Under the pieces are notes generated by a model. The model saw nothing but the letters and a program-made list of their open reading frames with translations, was not told the DNA's origin and searched no databases. From assembly GCF_000002595.2 (NCBI RefSeq), contig NC_057004.1:20001-84000 (forward strand): a DNA stretch of 64,000 nucleotides, given 5' to 3'. The DNA is from Chlamydomonas reinhardtii (lineage: Eukaryota > Chlorophyta > Chlorophyceae > Chlamydomonadales > Chlamydomonadaceae). Of this stretch, positions 22,032 to 33,928 are shown piece by piece. Numbering within the stretch: position 1 is the stretch's first letter; each line of letters starts with the position of its first letter. The translations under genes were made by a program, and so were the position numbers.

Positions 22032-25000
22032 ATGTATGCGGAGTCTATTACAGATCAGATACAGAGCATGGCCGGCCGTTCTTTCCACACCAAACCTACC
22101 ATGGCGGCGAACGCGTTCGCGCGCTTTCGGGCAGCGCGCGGCCTCATGCTGCTGGTGACTCTTTGTGTAATAAGTTGCATGGGTGTCCGTGCTGATGAGT
22201 TGACGCAGGTGAGCTTAGGCAAGATCCATGTGCGTGCGCACGAATTGGCACACATTACTATCCACACGCTATCAATCGACGCAGTGCCTGGGGTGGCCTG
22301 GGGGGCGTCTGGTTGGGTCCGGCGGCCTGCTAGCTTGCCCCCTTCACTCCAAACCTGCTGACATCTACCGCACGACTTGCTCTTCCTCACAACCCGACAG
22401 GCAGGGGGCACAACCACCGACACCATCACCACTGTGCAGTGGCTGCCCTCATGCCAGCTGCTCGCCAGTCGGGTGTGTGCGCCCACGCTCCTCAGTGTGG
22501 GCCTGGCGGCCGTTGAGGCGACACAAGCCGTGGTGGCAGCGACCGGGGCTACCGGGGCCGAGGCTGAGGCGCAGCAGGAAGCGGCGCTCCTGGCGCTGCA
22601 TGCCGCCACCTCGGAGCCGGGCAGGTGGGCGCATGAGCTGCGGTGCTGTGGGGAACCTGGGGTAGCGCTCACTGGGTAGCGCTATAGAGGGGCGGAGAGG
22701 GCGCTGGAACTGCGCTTGCCTGCTTGGAGTGCCACCTCCACCACAGCCCACTGCGAGCACCCATCCAACAGTCCTCATCCCGCCGCCGCGCAGGAAGCTG
22801 TTGGCCGCGTCCCTAGCGGCCCTTCGTTGTGCCGCCGCCCACCCCACCAACGCCTCCGCCGTTGCCGACTGCGGCCGCGCCGCCATCGCCGCCAGCCCCT
22901 CCGCTGCTGCGGCGTTGGTTGGCGCCCTGGGGCCGCCGCCCTGTGCTGGCTTGGCCGCCACCCCCTCTGCCTGCGCCGCCGCGCCCGGCTGCCGTGTGGT
23001 GCCCCACGGCGACCACTCCGACTGCGAGCCTGCCGCCACCTACACCGCCCTCTACCTCACCGCCAACTCCACTTCCACCGCCGCCACCACCACCATGTCC
23101 ACTGCCTCTGCGGCATCGGCCACCGCCGCCAGGGAGCCCACGGCGCTGGCGGCCGCGGTGCAGCGCCTGGCTGACAGCTGCGCCTCGCTGCTGCCGCCGC
23201 CGGCTGATGATGCTGCGGCGGGCTCGGCCTCGGCCTCTGGCGCTGTTGCGCTGGCCTGTGGTCGTGCCGAGCTGCGCGGCGCGGTGGTGGGTCCGGAGCA
23301 GCTTGAGGCGCTGGAGCTGGTGGCGGAGGGCGAGCACCACATACACGAGGGCGAGGAGGCGGGGGATGAGGAGGGGCACGACCACGAAGGCGAGGGACAG
23401 GGCGGCGCCGTCAAGGAGGGCGCCGCGGACGGCCATGCGCACGATGATGATGACCACGCGCATGAGGACGAGCTGCACCACTCCCAGGCTGACGACGCCC
23501 AGAACCTGCGCATCGCCAGCGTGTTTATCGTGCTCACCGCGGCGCTGCTGGGCTGCACGCTGCCCTGGGTCATGCGGGTGAGTGGCTGGTGACCATGCAT
23601 GAGGCAACAGCAGGCGGGCGAGCAGGGAAGGGACCGGCCCGCTGGGGACAATGACACAGAGTTGCTAGCGCCATGAACGGGTTTTGCAAGGGTAGGGGGC
23701 CAGGGGCGGGCGTACGCTTTCTTGGCTGCTGCGGCTAGCATGCGGCGACTTTTGCACCATGCACCACCTCACTGCTGCGTCTATCTTATGCCTCCAACGT
23801 GCCGCCTACGCGCACCCACACACAGGGCTGGGCGGAGCGGCATCCGCTGCTGGGTGCGTCTCTGCGCTGCATGTCCGCCGGCGTGATCCTGTGCCTGGCT
23901 CTGGTGCACGTGTCTACACACGCCATCGAGGAGATGAGCGGTCTGGTGGGCGGCAGCGGTGTGGAGGGCGAGCACACCGGCGGCCATGGCCACCGTCGTT
24001 TGGCGATGTCGCTGCTGGAGCATCAGGCACATCATGTGCCAGCGGCGCTGGCCGCCACTGCCTCACGCCGCCAGCTGCTGCAGGGCGCTAGCACCACCAG
24101 CAGCCCTGCCACCACTGCCCCTGCCGAACAGCTGCCGCTGCCGTACGCGGGTGACCTGGCCGGGCTGCTGGGGCTGCTGGACTTGGGCGGGCTGGCGGCA
24201 GGTGTGGCTGCCGAGGAGGCGGAGCACCATGCGGCGGAGCTGGAGTCGGGCCACTCGGCACACCAACACCCCTTCCCGGTGAGCGATGTGAAGTATGTTG
24301 CCGTCGTTGCGTGTGTTTGACGTCAGCATCGTGCCTGATGCCTGCCACGCCAGCCCTGTCCTGGAACTGTGTGGATGCGCGCTGGTTTTGGGTCTCGGTG
24401 CGTGCACTCGTACGGTGACTGACAACGAACCCCGTGCCCTCTCCCTGCCATCACCCCATCTACCTGTGCAGATCGGCATGTGCTGCGTCATGTTCGGCTT
24501 CCTGCTGATGGCGGGCGCCGAGATGCTGGTGCACGCAGCCATTGAGGCGCGCGCTGACAAGGCCGCAGCCGCGGCTGCCGAGCGCATGTACGCGGCTGAG
24601 AAGCAGAAGCAGGCGGCGGTGGCGGGTGAGGCGGCGGACGGCGCCAAGTTGGCAGCGGTGCCCGATGTGGAGGCCGCTGGGGCCGGCGTTGCTGGCGGCG
24701 GCGGCGGCATGCTGCGTCATCAGGCCACCTCCAACTCGGCGCAGCTCGGCGGGGACGGCGGCTGCGACATGCGGCTGGACGTGCTGGCGGTGGGCGGAGT
24801 GGCGCCTGCGTGCAGCAGCAGCGGCCCGCCGGTGGGGCTGGTGGTGGTGGGCACGCCGGCGCGGCTGGCGGGCCTTGCCGCGCTGTTTGAGCTGGGCTGC
24901 GTGTTCCACTCCTTCATCATCGGCCTGTCGCTGGGCGTGCTGACCCAGCGGGGCGAGGTTGCGGCCATGCTTGTGGCGCTGTGCATCCACCAGTTTGCGG

Positions 25001-25404
25001 AGGGCATCAGCCTGGTGTCCATCCTCATGGCGGCGGGGCTGGCGGGCTGGCGGCTGGCGGGCATGGCGGCGGCCTACAGCGTCATGGCGCCCGCCGGCAT
25101 CGCGGTGGGCATCGCGGTGTCCGACACCTACAACGGCGAGTCCGTCACGGCGCGCGCGGTGCAGGGCACCATCAACGGCGTGTCGGGCGGCGTGCTGCTG
25201 TACCTGGCCGCAGTCATGATCACCGCCGAGCTGGCCCCCAGCGCCACCACCGCGGGCGGCATGGCGGCGCCGGCTGCTGCTGCGGGCAGCAGCTGCTGTG
25301 GCGCACCTCCACCGCGGAGGTGGCGAGGCTGGGAGCGGGCGTTGCTGTTTGCCATCGTGTGTGTCAGCGCGGGGGCGTTTGCAGTGCTGGCTCAGTGGGC
25401 GTGA
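22032..25404 (+). CDS. ZIP-family metal (zinc/iron) transporter
   Basis: Five exons fit in phase: 22032-22208, 22401-22624, 22794-23577, 23826-24278 and 24472-25404, giving 856 aa. The start is ATG 22032, with later in-frame ATGs at 22068 and 22101. A hydrophobic stretch (GLMLLVTLCVISCMG) looks like a signal peptide, followed by about 300 residues of Cys-containing ectodomain. A His/Asp/Glu-rich tract (HEGHDHEGEG, HAHDDDDHAHED) ends just before the first membrane segment. The core carries the ZIP signatures HSFIIGLSLG (His about 692) and HQFAEG (His about 719, Glu about 723), the metal-binding faces of transmembrane helices 4 and 5. A long cytosolic loop separates helices 3 and 4. ZIP proteins move zinc or iron into the cytosol across the plasma membrane or from vesicles; the metal cannot be told from sequence. 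The long His-rich ectodomain recalls the LIV-1 subgroup. Possible poly(A) signal TGTAA at 26245. Confidence 0.9.
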
Positions 25405-26048
25405 GCAGGGGGGTGCTGGGGCAGCAGATGCTCAGCAGGTGGCATGCACAGGCAGGACTGTCCCGTGCGTGTTTGCCACCCGTAGGTCAGGAGGGAAAGC
25501 ATTCGCTTGCGCTTGGTGTCCATACGTACCGTATGATGCGACACGGACCATGCATGAGCCCCTGCGTGAACCCATATGCACACATATGGGTATGCAATTG
25601 CAGTTTGCAGCAGGTTGCACACGGCATAGATACAGTAGACATAATACCTCGGAACTATAAACGAATTGAGGGTGCGTGGTGCGAGCCTCCTCGCATGCAT
25701 GGCTGCGGCGCAACCATACGGGCAAGGCTTTGGGCCGGGTCGTCCAGAGGATAGGCCCAGCGGCCCCCCAGCGGTGGGCTAGGTTCACACGCGGCTGTGC
25801 CGTAGCAGTTAGCTGAAGAACATCGTGCAGTCACAGGCGTAGGTTCGTATGTGTACGGAGAAACAGCCAGTGTGCACGGAGGGTTTTTTGCACGCAGTGC
25901 GGAAGGGCTCGCAAGAATGGTATGCGTGTGCGTGCTGCCCTGCAAAAGGGTGGAGTAGGCAGGCTAATGCTGTATAGCGGTGCAACCGGTGTAGATAGGC
26001 ACTTAAACGTAGGCAGGGGGCTACAGGTTTTCCTCACCTGCCTCCAGA

Positions 26049-26160
26049 TGTTTTTGGGCTGAGCCCCCCGAGCGAAGCGATCCAGGGGGGGGGCGAAGCC
26101 CACTTTTGGGGCTGAGCCCCCGGAGCGCAACGATTTAGGGGGTGGGGGCGAAGGCCCCCA
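26049..26160. repeat. Two tandem short palindromic GC units
   Basis: Two copies of about 55 bp, each built as GGGGCTGAGCCCC-type palindrome, GGAGCGAAGCGAT-like spacer, then GGGGGCGAAGCCCCC-type palindrome. Short self-complementary units of this kind are known as spreading repeats in volvocine genomes. They lie in the region after the ZIP gene. Confidence 0.75.
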
Positions 26161-26570
26161 GGAAATTGTCCGTGCGTGCGTGCGGCCTCAGACTCTTTGT
26201 CCTAACCTACCACCGCTACACTGCGGAACGGCTCGCCCCGATCATGTAATGGTGCGCGGAATCACGCCATTAGGCGCCATTAGCGGAGCTCAAGGAACCA
26301 AATGGCAACAAATCTTGGCTGGGGCGTGGGAGTGGATACCCCAGCGGGGGGGTCGAGCCAACTGAGGATTACGTACTAGAGGCAATGCAAGATTGCCGCC
26401 CTCTCTGCCGACTGCCGAGGACCGAGATGCTGGTGTTCGTTGCAAGGTGCTCAGGTGCTGAACACTGCGGCAGGTGCCGCCGCTACAGGCTTTGGCCTTC
26501 AAAGCACGGCATGCCGGTGATGCTGCCACTGCAACTGACCACCCACTGGGCCCACCTGTTTGGCTTACAG

Positions 26571-26950
26571 ACAACACGGCCTTCTCATCTTCTCCTGGTC
26601 TCGGAGTTTACCGGGGCCCTCGCCCCCCTCCCCCCCCCAGCGTCCAGGCGCCGCGCCCCACCCGGACTTTACCAACCTGCCTTAACACTGTCCCATTGCA
26701 CCATCCAGTGACGGGACCGCCTTTGCCCTATGCGTTTGTGGCCACTGGGCGTCGGTGGCGGGGTGTATGGGGGCTATCGGCCGCCAAAGCGGCCTTCCGT
26801 CGTCGACGGACGTAGCCGGACGGCATGCAAACGGGGGTTGCCTCCGCCTCCGCCTCCGACACGCAGCTGCGCACAAGCGCCCTACGATACACCACACCGC
26901 ATCACCCGCCAACAGCCATCTCCAACCATCTTAAAGCTCAGGCATAGCTC
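26571..26950 (-). repeat. Dispersed repeat, copy 2 (inverted)
   Basis: Reverse complement of the family at 20681-21047 and 49175-49522, about 380 bp, with the same ordered landmarks. It has an extra GC-rich segment near GCCTCCGCCTCCGCCTCCG. It lies between the convergent ZIP and SGNH hydrolase genes, and the TTACA at 26565 (minus-strand TGTAA) at its edge may serve the SGNH gene. Confidence 0.75.
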
Positions 26951-27102
26951 ATTCAGAGCGGGGCGGAAAGGACTGAGCCGGCGCCCGACACCGCTTAAGG
27001 CAGAGCGGTCATGCGGTTATGGGCCGACATGGGCCGTCAATGTTCCTGTGTTCAACAGCGGAGGAGCTCCAGCGCAAGCCCTGCCAGCTTGTCAAACACA
27101 TC

Positions 27103-30100
27103 TCATGCCGCGCCGGCCGGCTCCGCCCCCGCACCGCTGCCCACGGCCGCCTGCAGGGTGGCATTGCGCGCCACCACAGCGGACACCAGGCTCTCAGCCC
27201 GCAGGAACGAGTCCACCATGCCGCCCCCACGGCGTCCCGCGGTCCGGGCAGCCTCCGCAGCCGCCGGGTCCTCACCGAGCTGCAGGTAAGGGGACGAAGT
27301 TTGGATTAGACACGGGCATCAAGGACGGTCTCAGCATGCCTACAAGAACGGTACAGTACACCGCTACTTCATACAGCTGCCCTGCCCGGTGCCACACGGC
27401 CCTATCGTGCAGTCATAGGGGTAGGGCAATGATCGCCCATGTCGGCCCATATACGCACACAGTAGCACGCACCAGTATGCCCATGACCTTGAATTTGCTG
27501 CCGGGCGCACCAAAGCGCCGCCTCCCCTTTAGCTCGTCATCGGACAGCTTCTGGGGCCCGGCAGGCGGCGCCGCGGGGCCCAGCGTGGTGAGCAGCAGCA
27601 CACACTCGGCCGCCTGGCTCACCTGCGGGGGCGCACAGGGTGGCCAGGGCCGGTGGGAGGTGGGACACGGGCAGGGGCGGAGACAGTGACTCGGCGCAGA
27701 GGTTAGGTAGAACAACATGGCGTTCGGGTCCTGTAACACCCCACCCCCAACACCCACCGTGAAGTCTGCGGTGGCTGCCACGGTGACCTGCCGGTCGCCG
27801 CCGTAGCCGTCCACCACCAGGCGCCAGGGGGCAGGGGCGGGCCCAGTAGCAGACCCAGCAGCAGCAGCCACGCCCGCCTCGGTACTGCTGGCAACCTCCT
27901 CCAGCCCGTCCCCTCCTCCTCCTCCTCCTCCTCCTCCTCCTCCTCCACCTCCACCTCCTCCGCAGCTGCAGCCAGACTCGCAGCTCAGCGCCGCCGCCCC
28001 CATGCCGTCATAGCCGCGCAGGTACACCAGCTGGGAGTGTGAGGTGTGGGGTACGGCCCGTGGGGCAGGGCGCGATGGAGTGGTCGACTTGGGAGGGGGC
28101 TAATGTCGGGCGTGAGAGATGAGATGTCCACAACAGCGACACGGCGTGCGCGGCCGCTCCCAAGCACACCACCCACCTGCGCCACCACGTCGCCCCGCTC
28201 CCGCCGTGGCCCATCCAGCTCCGTGCGCACCTGCAGGTATCCCAGCGGGCGGGCGAGCAGGCGGGGAAGGATGTGGGCCTTGCTTCGATGTTTGGTTTGG
28301 GTGCAGAAGACAGCGGGGAACATCACGGTATAGCTGCTTGGCAGATTGGGGCGGCACAGATTGGGTGGCGGCCGGGTCGGGCGTTGGGCGAGCACGTACG
28401 CACCCGTATGCGCAGCTGGCGGCCCGCCTCAGTGGCCACGAATCCCCACTTGCCGCGCCCCTCGTCCGTCCACTGCCAGCCCTCAGGCGCATCAGCAGCA
28501 GCGGCGGCAGTCGCAGCAGTGGCAGTAGCGGCGCCCTGTGGCGGCTCCGGACCCATCACGAGCGCATGGAACCTGTGGGTGCATATGAGTTCGTGTGTTA
28601 AAAAAGATGCGGATGAGTTTGTATATGTGCGCCATTGTACGTGTTGCGCGCTGGGGCACAAACACCGCCAGTGAGGGTGCTCGCAGTGCGCCAAGACATG
28701 GAACGATGCGGGACGCGTATGCGGGGATGGGGTTGTGCGTGCCTAACTGATCCGCGCCACCGCCGCCACTACCACCACAACAAAGACAAAAACGCTCGCC
28801 CACTCAAAACGCCTGGCCCCGGGTGCACGACACACACGATACACCGTGCCATGTGCACAGCCACACCCGTCTGTCCCCGTGCGCTCTCACTCCTGCTGTA
28901 TGAGGCAGCTGCTGCCGCGCTCCGGCTCCCAGTTCTCAGCGCCCAGTGGTGCCGGCAGCGGCCGGGCCGCCTCCGCCTCAAACTCGGCCCGCAGCTCCGC
29001 CTCAGCCGCCGCCAGATGCTGCGCCTCGCCGCCACCTGCCGCCGCCGCCGCCGCCGTGTCGTGCTGCTGCCGGGCCAGTGCGTGAGCCAGCCGCCAGTCC
29101 GCCGCCGCCAGCTCCTGCAGCAGCGTGAGCAGCAGCTCGAACGCAACCACGTGGCCGCCCGGGCCAGGGTGGTAGCGGCCTGAGGGCAGGTAGAGGTGCG
29201 GGGGAGCTGTGGGCATGGGGGCATGGGGGTACAAGGGCAGTGCCGGGCTTTCCTGTGAGCCCATCCATCTCCGTGTGCCCACCCGCGTTGAACAGTGCCC
29301 CCGCCGCCAGAGCCTCGCTGCCGCTGGTGTTGGCGGCTGTGTGCGCCCACACCGCGGCCTTGAGACTGATCGCGGGCAGGCCGTAGTGCGCAGCCAGCTC
29401 GCCGAAGTCGCGCTCGGCGGTGTTCCAGAACCTGTGGGAGTTGAGGTGGTCACGTGTGGTGCGGGGTGGGGGGATGCGGGGTGCGGACAGGATGGGGCAG
29501 GGGATGGGGAGGGTCACGGCGGTACAGCGGCACAGCGGTGCTCAGGGCGCTACCGGGCGAAGCTTCGGTGTGCCAACATCACAGCGTCCTTGGGAAACCC
29601 GCGAATACACAGCCGCCTTATGGCATCCTCTATCTCCTGCTACCCCTCCGCCCCTTCCCCGCTGCTCACTTGCAGCATCCGCTGCCATCCGGCGCGGGTG
29701 CGTTGTGTGCGTACATGTTGACCAGCACCACTGCCGGCCGCGAGGGCAGCCGCAGCAGCTTGCGCAGCAGCCGCTCGAAGGCGCGGCGGGCGGGGTCCTG
29801 CGGGCGGCAGGGGGGGGGTGGGGGTGCATGGGCCGGGTGCGGGGCAGTGGTCAGGGCAGTGCCAAGATGCCGGGGCGCGGCATGGTATACCGCGGGACCT
29901 GTGATGCTGCTGCAGCCGTCAGCCCTCTCCCCCTCCCGCCCTCCCTCCCCATCCGGCTGCTGGGCTCACGGTGTAGGCTGGCGAGGGCGTGGGCGGGTCG
30001 TTGACGGCAAACTCCACAAGCACCAGGTCGGGGGCGGGCGGCAGGTGCTGGGCCAGGCAGGCCGACACGTAGGAAGACTGGGTGCCTGCGCGGGTGGGGG

Positions 30101-31469
30101 CGGGCGGGGGAGCGGTATTGGACTGCAAGCAGAAACGCACGCAGACCCAGAACCCAAAGCCAGAGCATAGAGCGCGGAGGCGGAGGCGCTGCAGGGCTTA
30201 CCGCAAAACCGCCACACGTGTAACAATGGGAGATCGCAACAGTGAAGAAGCCTAGGAGGGGGGAGGTGCAATTGAGCGTGTCCTCACGCCCACCTGGCAC
30301 CGCTCCGCTGTGCACCACGTGTCGGGTCAGCTGTGGCCGCAGCTGCAGACTAGCCGTGTCCGCAGCCCCGCGCTGCTGAACACCATTCTGCTGCAGCGCA
30401 CTGCGCCCCACCCGCCGCATACGCAGGGGTCCCGCCGCCTCCCTGCTGGTTTCCTCCGCCGCCCCAGCGAAGGCGCTGCTGCCGCCCGTGCCAGCCCGGC
30501 TCGTTGCGGCGGCGGCAGCGGCGGCGGCACAGCGTGCACGTGTGGCTTCCAGGGGCGGCAGTGCGGCGTTGAGCCACGTGTCCATGTGTCCCAGCCACCC
30601 GCGCGTCCAGGATAGCCCCACGCCCTGGCCCGCGGTGATGCTGCCGCCCAGACCGCCCACCACCACCGCCTCTCCTACGAGGGAAGAGGCAGCCGCTGTA
30701 ACCTTGTTGGTTGTGTATGAGGACTTGGGAATGGTATAGACGGCACGCGCGTGTACCAGTGCCACACTGATACTTCGTACAGCCACCCTCACTTCCTCGC
30801 TGTTGGGCTCACGCATCCAGCAGATGCCCACCTCGCCGGATGCGCTGCAGCAGCAGCCGCAGCCGCGCCGCGTGCCCCACATAGCTCAGGCCCGCCAGCC
30901 GCCGTGTCAGTGGGATGCTGAAGTTGTAGCGCAGGCTGTGGCCCGGGGCTGTCACTTGGCGCCCGGCCCGTTGCGCCTCGGCGCTGGCGTTGCTGTTTGC
31001 GGACAGCCGCGGCTGTTGCAGCTGCAGCAGCTGCTCCAGGGCGTTGCAGTCCGCCGGCTGCGGGCCGGTGTCATGTGTATGTCCTGAGCCTACTGCAGCT
31101 CCCCCGCCAGCAGGTGTCGGTCGCCGCAGGATGCGGCTGGACACCTGCAAGCCGCGGCAAGGAAGGCGCAGGCTAGGGCGCAGACCAGGAGAAGATGAAG
31201 GGGCCGCGGAGACTGTAGGTGGCAGGCCGGCGGGGCGCAGGCCGGAGGGGCTTGGGCCAAGCGGGGGCTGAGGAGCTCCAAGGGAGCCAACTGTGCTTCA
31301 GATACCACGGACTCACATTATACTCCTTGTATTGCTCGGCATACCAAGCAACGAGTGTGGCATCAAGTGGCGCTGGGTGGGGAGCTTGGTGCCCTCCACG
31401 CAAATGAGTTGCTGATGATGAAAGACGAATAGCTACTAGGAGTAAAAGCTGTGGTAAAGGAGTCCACAT
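27103..31469 (-). CDS. SGNH/GDSL-type hydrolase, secreted
   Basis: Twelve exons on the minus strand fit in phase: 31469-31317, 31144-30832, 30674-30294, 30085-29970, 29797-29670, 29431-29283, 29179-28891, 28572-28404, 28230-28177, 28030-27758, 27622-27473 and 27279-27103, giving 783 aa. The N-terminus MWTPLPQLLLLVAIRLSSS is a signal peptide. SGNH blocks are visible: VVVGGLGGSITAG with the nucleophile Ser at about 167, DLVLVEFAVND with the block-III Asn at about 311, and RYHPGPGGH with the catalytic His at about 417. A C-terminal part follows with WQWTDEGRGKWGFVAT and LVYLRGYDGMG, plus a poly-Gly run encoded by a (CTC)n tract at 27912-27950; I take it as a beta-sandwich accessory domain. The family hydrolyses esters (lipids or polysaccharide acyl groups). 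The usual Asp three residues before the catalytic His is Gly in this model. The donor of exon 3 could also be six bases later (30288). Confidence 0.85.
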
Positions 31470-32037
31470 GTTGAAGGGGGTCCTGAAATGCTAACACGCA
31501 TTCCGACATTTGTTTGGCCGTGACCGGGCCGCCGTGTTCTGTACTGTCACATATTGATGAGGCTGTCGCGGTAGGACGAGAGGCGGTATGGGACGTGGCC
31601 ACCGATCTTCGCCCGCTGTCATGCCACTGCATGGCACTTCGCTGTCATGGCACTGTATGGACAGCAACCAACGCAAGCGCGACGCCCCGGGGCCCGGGCA
31701 CGTGGATAACCGTCCATCGCGGCATTCTGCAGTTCCGCCTTCTCATAGCAGCAGGACCGCAACTCACAACCAGCAAACGGACAGTGGAATCCAGCAGGTC
31801 TCAAAGGGTCTCAACGGCCACAGCGGTCCCTGCACCAACCAACATCGAAGGCCACCACCCAAGCCACCACCTCGCAAATGTTCAGTGCTTTGTCCTGCTT
31901 CGCATCACATTCACAACGGCACTGTCAGCTTTTAAATCACCTCTATGTCACCTCTACTCAAAACTTCAGCGTTATCAGCCAATCCTCACGACAAAAAAGC
32001 AAAATTGTAGGCAAGCACACCTGTTGTGCCGTTGCCA

Positions 32038-32096
32038 CCGTCAGCCCTCCCTCCCTGCCGCCCTCCCTCCCCCATCCGGCTGCCGGGCTCACGGTG
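32038..32096. repeat. Fragment duplicated from intron 4 of the SGNH gene
   Basis: About 59 bp resembles 29916-29973, which spans the start of intron 4 of the SGNH hydrolase gene. Both read CCGTCAGCCCTC, then a pyrimidine tract, then CATCCGGCTGC(C/T)GGGCTCACGGTG. Identity is high by eye, with small indels in the pyrimidine run. Orientation is the same. Confidence 0.75.
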
Positions 32097-32103
32097 AACC
32101 TTC

Positions 32104-32156
32104 GCCTTGAACATATGGGAGCTCATGGCAGCTCATGTACATGCCATGTTCAAGGC
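32104..32156. repeat. Inverted repeat, 11-bp arms
   Basis: GCCTTGAACAT at 32104-32114 is exactly complementary to ATGTTCAAGGC at 32146-32156. The 31-nt centre contains the direct repeat AGCTCATG. It lies exactly between the two displaced gene fragments. Confidence 0.85.
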
Positions 32157-32165
32157 AAATGCATA

Positions 32166-32209
32166 CGCTGACACACACGATGGCAAACAGCAACGCCCGC
32201 TCCCAGCCT
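32166..32209. repeat. 44-bp fragment of the ZIP gene, inverted
   Basis: These 44 bp are an exact reverse complement of 25326-25369, inside the last exon of the ZIP transporter. The match ends abruptly on both sides. It lies immediately after the hairpin and 24 bp before the stop codon of the VTT gene. Confidence 0.95.
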
Positions 32210-32232
32210 TTACTACGCAATGCGTACGGAAC

Positions 32233-33928
32233 CTATTCCTGCTGTTGCTTGCCTTGCTGCTCCTGCTCCTGCTCCTCCAGCGCTTTGCTGGCGGCGGCGT
32301 TGATGGCGCGTGTGGCCAGGACCGTCGCCACCGCGCCCACGCCTGCGGGTGCACATACCGTTGGCTGCGGCTACGAAGGCGAGGGCAGTGGGATGCAATG
32401 GATGCCCCCTTGCTCGCTGCCCGCCCTGTATCCGCCTAGAGCATCCTGGCACAGCAATTGACCCAACCCCTGCCCCACACACGCAGCCCCGCCGCACGCC
32501 CGCACTCACCGTACAGCACTAGCTGGCTGGTGCCCATGGAGGCGCCGCCGCTGGCCGCTGCGTCCACCGCCGCCCGGCCCGCGCCGCCCAGGTAGACGTA
32601 GGCAAAGGTGCCGGGCAGCATGCCGGCCCAGGAGGCGGCCACGTAGGGCGCCAACCCCACCGGCGTCAGGCCGCAGGCGTAGTTGAGCAGGTTGAAGGGC
32701 ACCAGCGGCGACAGGCGCAGCAGGAACACAACGTAGGCGCCACTGCTGCCACTGCCCACACCGCGCAGCGCGGCACGAAAGCGGGGCTGGTCTGTGGAGT
32801 CAGGGGCGGTTGGGTGGCTGTGTTCGAGGCAGGTGCAGGTGCAGGTGCAGGGTGTGCGCACAAGGCATGGAGGCAAAGGCAAGGTGTGACAGGCAGGTGG
32901 AATGGCCACCTCGTCAGACCAAGCGGATGCAACCAAATTGTCACTGCAGGCCGTTAATGCATCCATCCTCCTGCCACCTCCGGACCCGTTCGGCACACCA
33001 CCACCCAACATGCCCTGTCACCTGTTGCCACCATACTACGGTACTGCCACCCCCGTTGACTTTCCAACCCAGCCTTCCAAACCCAACAGCAACGGTCCCC
33101 GCCCTGCCCCTCCCACAGCCACAGCCCCGCGGCCGAACCCGGCGCTCACCCCGCAGCTTGTCCTCCACCCATGGCCTCGCCAGGTAGCGCGACACCAGGA
33201 AGGCGGCGGCGGCGCCCGTGGTGGAGGCCAGCGACACCAGCGCCGTGCCCGCAGCGGGGCCTGCACAGCACAGCACAGCGCAGCACTCGTTGTCCAGGTT
33301 GGTGAACGGTTAGGTTCACCAACAGCTGATTCTATGGGGATTCTTGTGTGACGTTTAGGTGGCTGATCTGGGCTACAGCGATCAGAGCTACAACCTCAAA
33401 GACAAACAGCCGGCACCCACCGTACAGGGCGCCTGCCGCCAGTGTGAGCACGGAGGCCGGGAACAGCAGCACCGTGGCCGCCACGTACAGCCCCACGAAC
33501 ACAGCCGGACCCGCCCAGCCAGAAGAGGTCACCGCAGCTATTGCAGCCGCGGCCAGGCCACCGGCGTCAGCAGACGCGGCAGCGGCGCCCTCCGGCGTTG
33601 TGGCCGCTGCGGCGCTGACTTCGCCCAGCAAGCCTAGCAGCAGCACGCCGCCCAGCAGTGCGCTTGCCGGCAGCATGGAGCGCTGGAGACCCACGGTGGC
33701 AGATTCTACCTCGTTCTTCACATTTTTGCGAGATTCGCTGCAGGCAGGGTGGTTGGGTGCTTTGACCGCCCCCGGCCGTGCCCCGGCCGGTGCTGCGCAC
33801 TCCACCACAGAGCCGAGTGACGCAGCCCGGTGTGGAAGAGCGCCGGCCTGTCCTGTACATGCCAGAACCCTTGATCCCTTTAGTTGGCAGCTGGGACGGA
33901 GTAAACGAGGAGTTCCTAGGAGTTGCAT
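32233..33928 (-). CDS. VTT/DedA (SNARE-associated Golgi) family membrane protein
   Basis: Four minus-strand exons fit in phase: 33928-33421, 33260-33150, 32791-32510 and 32342-32233, giving 336 aa. The first about 60 residues are rich in Arg, Ala and Ser with few acids, consistent with an organelle transit peptide. Membrane segments and family signatures follow: LFPASVLTLAAGALYG, then GTALVSLASTTGAAAAFLVSRYLAR (residues around 170-195), then the conserved FLLRLSPLVPFNLLNYACGLT and a final helix PGTFAYVYLGG. This matches the VTT domain of bacterial DedA and eukaryotic TMEM41/VMP1/TVP38, membrane proteins linked to lipid scrambling and vesicle traffic. The C-terminus is a short Gln/Glu-rich tail. 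The order of exon-end motifs and domain length are normal for plastid or Golgi members. I infer a plastid location from the N-terminus only. Confidence 0.88.

Larger units (their letters stand above)
31470..32232. other. Intergenic patchwork upstream of the SGNH gene
   Basis: Separates the start of the SGNH gene from the end of the VTT gene, both on the minus strand. It holds two displaced gene fragments and a hairpin (separate entries). The part 31470-32030 is A/T-richer and lacks codon-biased frames; it probably includes the SGNH promoter. Confidence 0.55.
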
